A stretch of 64,000 nt of DNA from positions 7,197,001 to 7,261,000 of the forward strand of contig NC_045148.1 in NCBI RefSeq assembly GCF_008831285.2, in the 5' to 3' direction. Positions within the stretch are counted from its first letter, which is position 1; every line of letters starts with the position of its first letter. Positions 1 to 10,201 of this stretch are shown here, one piece after another. This stretch comes from Nymphaea colorata. Lineage: Eukaryota > Streptophyta > Magnoliopsida > Nymphaeales > Nymphaeaceae. Both the position numbers and the translations under genes were made by a program. Below the pieces are notes generated by a model. It made no database searches, was not told where the DNA came from, and saw nothing but the letters and a program-made list of their open reading frames with translations.

Positions 1-1141
1 GTTTCTGTTGATTCCTTGGATTTCCTTGCTTTCACACTGCGCTTTCCCCGTACATGCGTTCAACTGACGTAGTTCATGCATCCAATTAACCTCCTACGTC
101 ATTCATTTATGTCATAATCGGCTTGGCTAATCTTGAGACATTAACTCACGGCCGCGCTGCAGCTGTCCGTTCAGATCCCGGCGACGGCAAAGCCAGGGAC
201 AGGCCAGAATGGATCCAATTTTTATCAATTCATCATTATCGTTGAGTAGAGGACATGTAAATGAAAAGAAGGAAGATAATAAAATAGAGATTGATCAAAG
301 ATTCATCCTTCCTCCCATACAAATGGAAATCTACTTGGATATACCTTCCATCATATCCATGTTTTTCATGTTTTTCAGATATTGACATATTCAGATGTGA
401 ATTCAGACTCGAATGTAAAAAACACAGAAAAGTGATATCTAACTCGAAATCCAAAATCCAATTTCACAATATGAATCTGATTTTTACATTCATATCCGAA
501 TCCGAACTTTGAACCGAATATGACTGATTTTCAAGATGTAAGAACATCAAACATAAGATATTCGTTTAAAAATAAATCTAATGTGAATCTGCGTCTGAAT
601 CCAATTGAATTTATGTATATCTGAATTCGTCCGATGTCATTTTTCAAATCTGAATCCGATCTGATCTTTTAGTCAGATATTAGATATTAATATTAGATAT
701 TAATTTTTTATATATCTAATATTTCTGGAACGGTTTGATCAATTATTCGATTCAAACCAGATATATTATGTGAAAGATCCTAAATATAAATTATTTTTTG
801 CTTACTTCCTCCATCAAAATCCAGATTTCTCGTTCCGTTGATCAAAAGGCTCCCGGTCGAGCCAAGCCGAGCCAGGCCGCAGCAGATGGAGTCTCTGCTT
901 AACTGCCACGGTCAAATGATCAAACCTGAGGAAAAGCTTTGACGGTCACACCCGCCAATCTCGACTGCCGCTCCTTGCCTGTCAGCTTCCGTTCAACCAA
1001 TCCTCACCAGCACGTCCATGGCGGCTCGAGTGTCCAAGTCATTCAACAATCCTACTTGGCAGGCACAGAACGATCGCCTTGGCGACTCCCCTCCATTTCC
1101 AGAGAGAGAGAAAACTATTTTTTTTAACTCCCTATCCCATG
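1..1141. other. Gene-free 5' flank
   Basis: No convincing coding region. Roughly 330-760 is AT-rich and repeats the words 'gaatctgaatccg' and 'aatccgaa' in varied form, which suggests a decayed dispersed repeat. A similar word set occurs near 58963-59112. The last 300 bases are more mixed in base composition and form the likely promoter of the gene at 1272. Confidence 0.5.
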
Positions 1142-1150
1142 TATATATAA
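1142..1150 (+). promoter_or_regulatory. Likely TATA box of the MGNC-protein gene
   Basis: TATATATAA lies about 120 bases before the ATG at 1272. That leaves room for a start site near 1175 and a leader of roughly 95 bases. Position and sequence fit a plant TATA box; the start site itself is inferred. Confidence 0.55.
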
Positions 1151-1271
1151 GAACGCATTTGAAGCTCTCACAGATGAATCACGGCTTTCTCTCTTCTCTC
1201 TTCTAATTCTCTGTGTCTTCCTTTAGCATTCATATATAGTTAAATATATACGGTACATACAATATATACAG

Positions 1272-1646
1272 ATGGGCAACTGTATCAGAATTCAATCTGC
1301 AAACCCTTTGAATGGTGATGTTTGCAGTGATGGTTATGATTTGGATGATGATTTGAGGTTGGAAGCGCAGACACTAATCAGTAGTTGGACAACGGGACAG
1401 TTGGAAAAGAAGGGCGATGGCGGGGACGATGGTGTTGGGATGGAGCGTGGTGGTAAGATAGGTGCTGCCACAGAGGTTAAGATAAGGATCACGAAGAAAC
1501 AGCTGGAGGAGCTTGTGAGGGTGGATATGCAGGGGATGTCCCTCGAGCAGCTCCTGAAGAAGGCGGCTGCCTTGGGGGCTATGGCCCGCGAGGTGCGGCA
1601 CCGCCACTGGCGGCCGGCTTTGCAGAGCATCCCGGAGTTGGACTAA
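1272..1646 (+). CDS. Small plant-type MGNC protein, function unknown
   Basis: A single-exon reading frame of 124 residues starts at a true ATG and ends in TAA. The N-terminus MGNC fits N-myristoylation at Gly2 and palmitoylation at Cys4, so membrane attachment is likely. The middle is acidic and poorly ordered. Residues about 67-92 (VKIRITKKQLEELV, then MQGMSLEQLL) form an amphipathic helical block, and the protein ends in WRPALQSIPELD. From memory, this layout (MGNC, basic KI-KKQLEELL block, terminal WRPxLQSIPE) defines a family of small uncharacterised plant proteins of about 100-130 residues. The length fits an intact gene. A TATA box lies upstream and a long CT repeat downstream. No function is assigned. 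Confidence 0.85.
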   Translation: MGNCIRIQSANPLNGDVCSDGYDLDDDLRLEAQTLISSWTTGQLEKKGDGGDDGVGMERGGKIGAATEVKIRITKKQLEELVRVDMQGMSLEQLLKKAAALGAMAREVRHRHWRPALQSIPELD

Positions 1647-1960
1647 GGATAAAAAAATCCATGAAGTCAAGGTGGTGGTGGAAATGCTGCTGCTGCTGCT
1701 CATTATGGTGATGCAACACCGAAATGAATGTGGAGAACTGAAGAAAATCAAACAATGGTGGTCTTCTTCTATATGTGCTTCGCTTGCTACAGTGGGTCGC
1801 TGAGGTCTGTAAATAGATAGACCTAGAAGGAAATAACGACTCTCTCTTTCTCCCTCGCTAGGTGAACTTGTAAATTAACTCCTTTTGTTTATTCATTCAC
1901 CCGGAGAGTCTATCGGGTTTTTTATTCTGGTTTTCGTGTGAAGAATAAGAAATGAGATTA

Positions 1961-1966
<6 letters not shown>

Positions 1967-2022
<56 letters not shown>
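1967..2022. repeat. (TC)n-(GT)n microsatellite
   Basis: About 24 TC units run directly into a short GT run. It lies about 320 bases past the stop codon of the MGNC gene. Confidence 0.95.
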
Positions 2023-2023
<1 letters not shown>

Positions 2024-2118
2024 CTAAGCTTGTAAATTAATTCTTCAATTTAAGTCATTTAACTATTCCTATGAAAATTAAGAAAAGAAAAGACCTAAAA
2101 GAGTTAATTAGAGGAGTT

Positions 2119-2184
2119 AATTAAAAGAATAATGGTTTATAAAACTCAAGGAATTAAAAGAATAATGGTTTATAAAACTCAAGG
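2119..2184. repeat. Perfect 33-bp tandem duplication
   Basis: Two identical 33-base units stand head to tail (2119-2151 and 2152-2184), each ending in ACTCAAGG. The lack of divergence suggests recent origin. Confidence 0.9.
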
Positions 2185-2418
2185 TTTTTTTGCCTTTCAA
2201 GCAAATATTTTGTGAAAATCAGTTTCTATCTCTCCCGGTAGAAAATATTTGCTCGAGAGACAACCAAATCCGAGTTTTTTCATCTAATTTCACCTGCTGC
2301 CTATTCTTGGATTCCCAAACATGCTCCATTTTAGGTACTAGAAATGTTACGGCCTTCTCTGCTTCTTATCTGTAGAGGAAATTCTCCATAGATCACACCA
2401 TTTCGAGCTATGGTAAAG

Positions 2419-2492
2419 GCATGCACCAAGTTTTAAGGACATCAGCACGCACCAAGTTTTAAGGACATCAGCACGCACCAAGTTTTAAGGAC
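2419..2492. repeat. 26-bp tandem repeat, about 2.8 copies
   Basis: Units start at 2419, 2445 and 2471 and share CACCAAGTTTTAAGGAC. The first unit differs from the others by one base (GCATGC against GCACGC); the last is cut short. Confidence 0.9.
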
Positions 2493-5400
2493 TTTTTTAT
2501 AAGACCTGATCATTAAACTGTTTTGAAGTTTTGTTAGTAATCAGATACATCTGATCTAGTTACACCTCTAATACAGCAGTAACAATTTCGGCCCACTTTC
2601 ATATTAAGTTCGGCTTTTGGGTTTGGCAGATTTCAAACCTGCCTCTACTAACAGTTTCTGAATCCAACTGACTTTCAACTTCAAAAAAGGCTAAAAGCCA
2701 AGACAATATTCAATCATTTAATTAGCTCACTCTATAAGCTTTTGAAGATTTCTTACAATCTTTAATATGTGACCAAACTTTTGAAGTATAGAAATCTATC
2801 CCCTAAAGCACATGTGTCCACAAGCATGCCATATTCCAGTGTCAAATACTTTCATGCCACTATCACGTATTTTCCATTGTACTTAAGGAAAAAAAAAAGA
2901 CATCTTAAAAAGTACATAAACTATAAAATGATTGATTGACATATAGATAACAGAGGGACAGAATAAGAAGGGACCAACGTGGGAGCCCGAGACTTTTCAG
3001 TACATATCCTCAACAGCCTTCACAAATGGCTACATAGAATTTGAAATTTGACTATTTTTCCCGGTAGCAAATGCCCAAGTCTTAACTCTTAACCAACTTG
3101 GGGCTTGACACTTCATTACTTAAGCGTACAAGATACAAGAAACAAGGAGAATAACGCCAATAGGATTGTTATATATAAGATGGGAGCTGAACCTAGAGCA
3201 TGGATGCCATTGAAAAGAAAAGCCGTAGAGAATTTGCCGCTCTGCTGGGCCATTACGAATTGCCATCTTATCAGAAGATTTCTGTTTAAACTTGCTTGAA
3301 AATGACAAATTGCCTGTTAATAATAAATATTCCCATTGGCGGAGACACATTTTTTTTTTTTGCTAAAAAAAGAGCACCCGTGTGTAAATAAGGAAAAGAT
3401 AATGAAGATCGCTATATAAATAGTATGATTTGTGTGGGCTGGTGGGGGCAATTGTCAGCCCAGACTTGCCCCCGCAACTGGACATCCCAGGTCTCCCCAA
3501 CTACGCAACCCTCAGATGATGTGCCCAAAAGAAAAAAGTTGTATCATAAAAAGTACTTCACATACTCGGTGCATTGAGCTCCAAGCCATCTTATCTTAAA
3601 AACGTATCCCGAAACAGCCATATAGATCCGTGGGCAGGGGGAAGCAGGGAAGACTTCAACACCCTTCTTTGGGTGGCTCCCGCTCACCCAACGTACCATT
3701 TCTTTTATTAACTTTCTTTCATCGAAAGTGAGATTCACCTGTTGCAAATTTGCAGCACAGAAAAGCCATCGCACATCTTGTGCCAACAAATACCATCAAC
3801 TTCCTTATCGGAGCCTGTTCAAACTCTATTTCAAGGGATTTTAATAAGCTGTTTCTGTTTTTTTTTTTTTCATAAGCGAGCTGAAACTCGCAGACTCTCC
3901 CACCAAGATTTATGCCAACGGAGATGCACTCTCAAGTCTCAAGTATAGAACGCTTGGCCACGTGTAGGTTGCAGGCCTCAATCATTCAACAAGAAAAAGG
4001 GTAAAACAACAAGAGGTAAAAAAATCATTGTCACGTTTAATTTTCCCTCATCAATAGAAGTAGAAATCAGAAGACATCAGAATACACCCCCGAGAAATTC
4101 GAGTAACAGAGCTTTTCAACAGTTAAAATTGCAAAAGCGAAAACACGCTCTTTCGCCGTGAGCCATTGCAGCAACACATTGCTGGGCCGAGCAGCTCATA
4201 CAAACCACCAAACTGACTCAACATGACCGTCTCCTTTAGCAGTCCAAAACTAAAACACTAAATAGAATCGTAGGAAATTGCAGTTTCCTGGCCGCAGCAT
4301 AAGAGTTGGACTCAAAAGTTTTTGCAATGAGAACAACATCAATTGCCAGAGTAGCCATTTTCTTCAAAAGCATCACCATTGGCCATCAGGTTGTTTTATA
4401 GACTGTAGACATGCAATAAATATCTGATGCATATAACCAACATATTTATATTATTCAAGTCCTGCAACCAGGTGGCACTCTTCCAGAAAATAAAAACACT
4501 GGCAGGCTTGCACTTGTTTGATTAACAAGGGGGTATACAAAGAAGACAAAATCAACATTATAACAGCATCAATACGAGGTGTTATTCTCCAAACTCCAAG
4601 AGAATGGGATCCAACAGGCAAGTCAATGTGAAGGGAGAAACAGCTATGTGCTAGGTTGCCAACACAAGTAACCATTTATCGGGGTCTGCATATCAATACC
4701 CTTCCAAACGTGTTAAGATTATCAAATTCTCCAAGCAATTCAGCAATTCTTGTTTTAATGCATTAAGTACTTTTTATGATAATTTCACGACCAGAATCGC
4801 ATAATTCAACAGAAATAGGCAAAGATGAAAGACCTTAGAAATGAGTCCTGTTGACATATTATGCCAATTAGCAGAAACTAGCTTAGCTGCACCTTCTCAA
4901 GAAAGGCTACCAGGAACAGCCGAAACGTCCATCACAAAGCAAGGACAACATTATATCTATATGATCTTGTCACCTAAAAAAGCTAACATACCAAGAAAGG
5001 CTACCAAGAAGAAGCGTCCAATACAAAGCAAGGACAATATTGTTCATGTGATCCTTGGCCACCTGAAAGAGCGACCAGTACCTAAAAGCATCAACAGTCG
5101 CAAAATACGGTGATAAAAGATGATGAAGACTAATTTAAGCTGTGTAACCTACGCCACACAACTTCCTCTGTTTGACCATGCTTCCTGTCCTATCAAGTAT
5201 TTTGATGGTACAGAAGCTTCACTAGACGGTCATGGCGGTAACCATGCATCCTAAAATGTGTGCCATGCTTACGCATGATTTTGGCAAAACACTAATGACG
5301 ATGAATAAAACAGATGAAACCTTAACACAATAAGCATCAGCGAGTAAATCACACCATTGCAAATGAATATGTCTAACTAACCAATACGGACTCCCGAGTT

Positions 5401-6119
5401 CTTACTAATGTGAAACTCTATTGGTGGACAATCAGGTATTAAACTTTAGAAAGACCAGCTACAAGAACAAAAAACACACACTGCAAGTCTGTATCAACAT
5501 CGCATTCTCACTTCTCACTGACATTCGAATTCCGCAAACCAAAGCCTACCAGTTATTCCTTCACACCAAGGTCCTAATAATCCAGCACACCACAAACAAT
5601 TCAAAGCACTATTAATAAAACGAACTAGCAATACACTCCAATTTGACACACACAAAAATCCCTGCAGTTTCCACCTGCCACAATTAAGCCAAAACTGCCA
5701 CACACTCACCGAGGAAAACGAGAATTGTTTTCTCATAAATGAGAAAATAACTCGATGGGTATTCATTTGTACAGATATTACTTCAGCAAAGAACTCTAAG
5801 AAGAAAAAATAATAAGGACAGAGCATATTGAGAGAGAGAGAAGTACCATTTTAGGAACAAATAAAAATTGCACTACCTCTGCACCTTTTTCATGATCTCG
5901 CTGGTTCCATGTTAAAGTAAAGCACCAAAACCCATCCAAAGTTTCACAACACAAGAATAGGAAACGAAGAAGAAAGACAAAATTAAACTTTTGAACATCC
6001 AGAAGATTAACGCGCAATAACCAAAACTAAAGTCGACCTAACCAACAACGGATAATCAAAACCCATCATTCTCCTCATCCGCCTCATCATCGCGACTCCC
6101 GAAAAAGAAGAAGAACGGA
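2493..6119. other. Intergenic stretch, no supported gene
   Basis: Several open frames of 60-100 codons exist on both strands. None shows a recognisable domain, shared codon bias or consistent splice sites. The part next to 6120 should hold the 3' untranslated region of the S16 gene. An imperfect duplication lies at 4899-5072. Confidence 0.5.
4899..5072. repeat. Imperfect tandem duplication of about 85 bp
   Basis: The blocks 4899-4983 and 4993-5072 both begin AAGAAAGGCTACCA and share ACAAAGCAAGGACAA and CACCT(A/G)AAA. By eye they are roughly 80 percent alike. The plus-strand frame through them stays open but matches no family I know. Confidence 0.75.
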
Positions 6120-6551
6120 TCAACGGTAAGACTTCTGGAATCTGGCGCGGGCACCGCGACCGCCGAACTTTTTCGGCTCGCAGCGGCGAGGATCGGCGAC
6201 GAGTAGCGTCCTGTCGTAGCGGACGAGGATGTCCTTGATCTCCTGCTTCGACTGCTCATCAACGAACTTCTGGTAGTAAGCAACGAGCGCCTTGGCGATG
6301 CTCTGGCGAATGGCATAGATCTGAGAGGTGTGCCCTCCGCCGCGGACGCGGATGCGCATATCAACCCCGGCAAACCGGGAGCGCCCAAGCAGGAGGATGG
6401 GCTCGAAGGCCTTGTAACGGAGGATCTCCGGCTGGACCAGCTCGATCGGGCAGCCGTTGATCTTGATCAGGCCCCTCCCGGCCTTGCAGTACGTCACCGC
6501 CACCGCCGTCTTCTTCCTCCCGAAGCATTGTACCGACTGCACCGACGCCAT
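6120..6551 (-). CDS. RPS16: 40S ribosomal protein S16 (uS9)
   Basis: The 143-residue protein begins [19 protein letters not shown] and ends in [13 protein letters not shown], the invariant uS9 tail that reaches into the ribosomal P site. Other family blocks are [32 protein letters not shown] and [20 protein letters not shown]. It is part of the small ribosomal subunit head. Length fits the usual 143-146 residues of plant S16, and there is no intron in the coding part. The start at 6551 was chosen because it is the first ATG in frame and gives the family N-terminus; the frame is open further upstream but has only a GTG there. A telo-box and a site II motif upstream fit the normal control of ribosomal protein genes. 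Confidence 0.97.
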   Translation of the reverse strand: MASVQSVQCFGRKKTAVAVTYCKAGRGLIKINGCPIELVQPEILRYKAFEPILLLGRSRFAGVDMRIRVRGGGHTSQIYAIRQSIAKALVAYYQKFVDEQSKQEIKDILVRYDRTLLVADPRRCEPKKFGGRGARARFQKSYR

Positions 6552-6628
6552 GGCCGTCGCCTCTCCCTCTTTCACGCTCAGTGTCTCTTAGCAGCAAGAG
6601 AAGAAGACAATGCGAAGGGAAGTAGAGG

Positions 6629-6703
6629 AGAAACCCTAAAGCCATGGCGCGTCATGTTATATGGGTCAACAAAATGGGTCGGGTTTGATCCAAGTCCAGC
6701 CCA
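6629..6703 (-). promoter_or_regulatory. Telo-box and site II motif of the S16 promoter
   Basis: AAACCCTAA (telo-box) lies at 6629-6637 and AGCCCA (TGGGCT on the gene strand, a site II motif) at 6698-6703, that is 80 and 150 bases upstream of the S16 ATG. This pair is known from promoters of plant ribosomal protein and other growth-linked genes, where TCP and telo-box binding factors act. Presence is seen; use is inferred. Confidence 0.7.
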
Positions 6704-7443
6704 AAACCGTACCTTGGAGACGAACCAAACGGGGATCTTGTCTGGGTTCCACTTACCAAATTATTAGGGAAAGTTTATCAAATGTTTGTTCAAGGTAAAA
6801 GGTTTTACGAAAAAAAAGTCAGCGATCACTTCTCTAACTTTCTTAGGAAGAAGAAACTTTAATGTACATTTCTTTCCTACATTTGATGGCAAAATAATTT
6901 ATAAGATGTAAAAATTTCATTAAAGTGGTGTTTGATTGTTGGGTAGCACTCAGCTTGAATAACATTTCTTGGAATGAGAATAAATGGTGAGATTGTGTTG
7001 TTTTTATAAAATCAGGACAATTTACAATTTACCTGTGATGTTCAACAGGGTAATGAAGTCAAGACCATGAATTAAATCCAAATATAATCTTGTCACTAGG
7101 CAAACTTTAATGGGTAGTCCAAACTCAAGTCAGTTCATAGGACCCAGCCCTTTAAGTAGTTCGATACTTGGCTCCTTATGATCACTTAAAAAGAAAACTA
7201 TTGTTCAACAACTTGATTGCTCGTGTGTCATCTCCCATCGCATCAAGTGTAACATCTAACACTAGATTCTCATAATCTTTTCACTAGGAACTAGCTACAT
7301 TACTACTTGTAGATGAAAGCACGTGGATGTATTTTATGTTATACTCATTGACTAAGACATTATTGAGACTAAGCCATGTGAATCTTAGGGTCTTGGTCTA
7401 TCTAAATTTCATTCCTATCTCTATTGTAGAGATTGCAGTGGCA

Positions 7444-8435
7444 GATTGCAAACCCTATCTGTTAGGAAATAATTTATGAGAAGTGCATCAAGTTTTGTGT
7501 TAAATGTGGTCTAAGTTCTTGTTTACTAAAAACTGCACGTATGAAGCTTTTCAGTCTACCCAACGTATCTCTGAGTTTGAGAAGCTTAGCAAAGAACTAT
7601 ATCAATTGGAGGGGCTTATATGTCTGATGGGCGACTTCAATGCAATGCCTGATGCAAGAGATAAAACTAGGAAACCCCTAACAAAGTAAGTTGTAAAGTA
7701 ATCAATTCATTTATTGGGAGACATCGCAAAGATGTTCATAGAAGTTATATTTGATGCATTGTCACAAAAAACGCATCTTAGTCGAAAAAAACACGTTAAA
7801 TACGTGAAAAACAAGTCAGTTGTCCTCCCTAAGATGACACCAAATCATAATCCACTATTTCTCTTTGCTCTCAGACCAGAGAAGATCTTGGAATATGTTG
7901 ATTTATGTTCTTTTTAATTGTTGGGCAGCCATGGAAGGTAGCGTCGAGGTTGTACATGCAACATGAGTCACAAATTACAAGGTTCCGGATGGTTCACTAA
8001 AAATTACAAAATACTAGAAGGCAGCTTGCAACTTAGAGCATTTACTCTTTTTCAAGGATTGAAAGCAAAATGCCTCACTTCTATAAGGAATTGCAAAGCA
8101 TTCAAAGCTGCAAGTGGGGAAGGAAGAAATATGAAGAGACTCTGTCTTGTGTCAAGAACTGGACAAAATAATGGCCTATGCTTTGATGGTCTCCTATGTT
8201 CTAGTCATTAATGACAAAGAAAGCATGTTATTTGAAGGGCCCCAAGTAAGCTTGGGCATCCGGCTGGCCCGATTAGGAGTCAGACTCGGGCCGGCCTGAC
8301 ACCTGAAACCGATGCCTAGGCCTGGCCTGATACCTAAAACTCGAGCCTGAGCCCATGTCGGGCTCAACTCAATTAAATCAAAAAACATATATTGTTAATA
8401 TAAAATAATATATAAATATAATTAATCGTAATAAA

Positions 8436-8467
<32 letters not shown>

Positions 8468-9094
8468 AAAACTAATAAAATATGTATTAAAAATTTTTAT
8501 CGGGCCGAACCGGGCTCAATTGTACCCATCCAGGTTGGCCCGATTCCTTTTTCTTTTGGCCCAAGTCGAGCCGGGTACCGAGTACCCACCCGACGCTGAG
8601 GGACTCTGGTAAGGAGATCCCATCTCCCTATATACATATTCTTTACTATTATTGAGATGTCCATTGTGATGGTTATCTTTGAAAAGAATAGAGGTGAAAT
8701 TGTAAATCACATGCCCGAGAAGCTTACAAGATATACATACTAGTTTTGGCATACGCAGATGGCATTTTCATGTTATGTTAGGCCAAAAAATCAGGTGCTA
8801 GTCAATTTAGCTAAAGTCTTTACAAGCTGTGAGGAAAAGGCCGGCTTGGTAACTAATCCTAGTAGTATTCTGGGTTGGTTAATGAAGGAACTTCCCGTTA
8901 CATATGTAGGTATGTCCCTGCTTGTTGGATCATGCAGTAAAAAGTTATATAGTTCTCTCTTGGAGAAGATGAAAATTAAAACCATGTGGGTTTGTAGTGG
9001 AAATCTGGCTGAGCGGTTTCTTTTGAAGATGAAAGTCACCTCTGGCAAGGAAGAAGGAGACTATTGTTGTAGCTATTCCTGCAACAAATTCTAA
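7444..9094 (+). mobile_element. Decayed LINE (non-LTR retrotransposon)
   Basis: Around 7590-7660 the frame reads LYQLEGLICLMGDFNAMPDA, which carries the GDFNA motif of plant LINE endonucleases. Near 7830-7870 it reads PNHNPLFLF, like the SDHNPLLL end of the same domain. At 8747-8776 the frame reads YADGIFMLC then a stop, a worn version of the reverse transcriptase FADD box. It continues in another frame from 8759 with FTSCEEKAGLVTNPSSI and ELPVTYVGMSLL, matching the F..SGL.vN..KS and LPV.YLG.PL blocks. At least one frameshift and several stops separate the blocks, so it is dead. A TIR element sits between the endonuclease and reverse transcriptase parts. Ends, poly(A) tail and target duplication were not found. 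Confidence 0.8.
8247..8602. mobile_element. Non-autonomous TIR element, GC-rich ends (copy 1)
   Basis: Starts TAAGCTTGGGCATCCGG and ends CCCGACGCTGAGG, an imperfect inverted match. The ends are very GC-rich (runs of GGGCCGG and GCCCGA) while the core is almost pure AT, including a (TA)n run at about 8451-8467. It shares this plan and its ends with the copies at 57608-57802 and 59941-60244. It interrupts the LINE, so it is younger than that insertion. The superfamily is not settled; hAT-type is one possibility. Confidence 0.65.
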
Positions 9095-10201
9095 ATGACA
9101 TGGCACATGCGTTAAAACACAAAACAAATACCAATTTAGAAATAAATAATATAACCTAATTAACTATATAGAAACCTAATAAGCAGAAACGACCGTTTCC
9201 TCAAATAAACCTAAAACAAACTTCAGATGTATAATTCAGAAATAGCAGCAAAGAGAGAAAGTAAAATAGAAACCAAGTTGTCTAGGAATCTAGCAATAAT
9301 CCAACTGAGTAACTATACCACCTGTTTAAAATTAAAAATAACAAGACAGAGACATACAGTAAATGAAAAACCAAATTAAAGTAATACACTTCTGCTACAT
9401 AACCTAACAAAGGTAAAAAATTATAACCAGTACCGTAACCCAACGAAAAGAACAAAATTAAGAGAGAGAGAGAGAGAGAGAGAGTAAATACAAGAGCAAG
9501 TAGCTCCCTACTACCATTAATGTCATCTCAGTTGTTGCAGGCACTGTCTCGTTATACTACCAAGCCATTACTTCTCATAAATACTAGTCAGGTCAGGTAG
9601 CCGGGCTCGTTTGAACCGAAGCTACGCCACACGTGTCACTTTGAATCGGATTTAGTTTTGTTTAGAAGAAGGGACTCAAGTTTGGATTTTGGGTATTTAA
9701 TCAGATCTGGTCACTCAAACCTGTCATTCACAACAATTATCCAGAGTTTCATCGCCAACCAATTGATAGAGGAAATCGAAATGTATGTTAGGAACTGTGA
9801 AAACAGAGTACCACCGGCAGGAAAAGTGCGTTGTGGCTTGGTAATGCTAGTGTTTCCGACACCTAACCGAGTTGTGTTTACTTGAACCGAACCAGCAGAA
9901 ATATTTCCGGCCAGTGGATGATTACAATGGTGGTGGGGTCACACGGCGCTTGCTTTCTGGCAATGAATTTGTGTCCTCTCGCACGTACGAAGGGCAGAGG
10001 GAGAGAGGGAAGCGCAAAATGAGGAGAAAGAGAGGGAGAGTGATCGCGTGAGTGCTGGTTTGACAGTGCAAGCATTGGTGATTCGGTAATACTCATGTCC
10101 CCACCACTACCACTGTCACCGAAATGCTCTCTTTCTCTCTCTCTAACAAGGGGAGTTTGACATGACTATAGCTGCAACTCTTAGTGGGCGCAGAGAAGAA
10201 A
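9095..10201. other. Intergenic stretch and likely promoter
   Basis: No supported gene. An (AG)n microsatellite lies at 9461-9484. The last few hundred bases hold CT- and GA-rich patches and form the likely promoter and leader of the gene starting at 10202. Confidence 0.5.

Noticed and set aside
3544-3789. 81-codon minus-strand open frame
   Set aside because: No family resemblance, no start context or splice evidence; typical chance frame in this length class.
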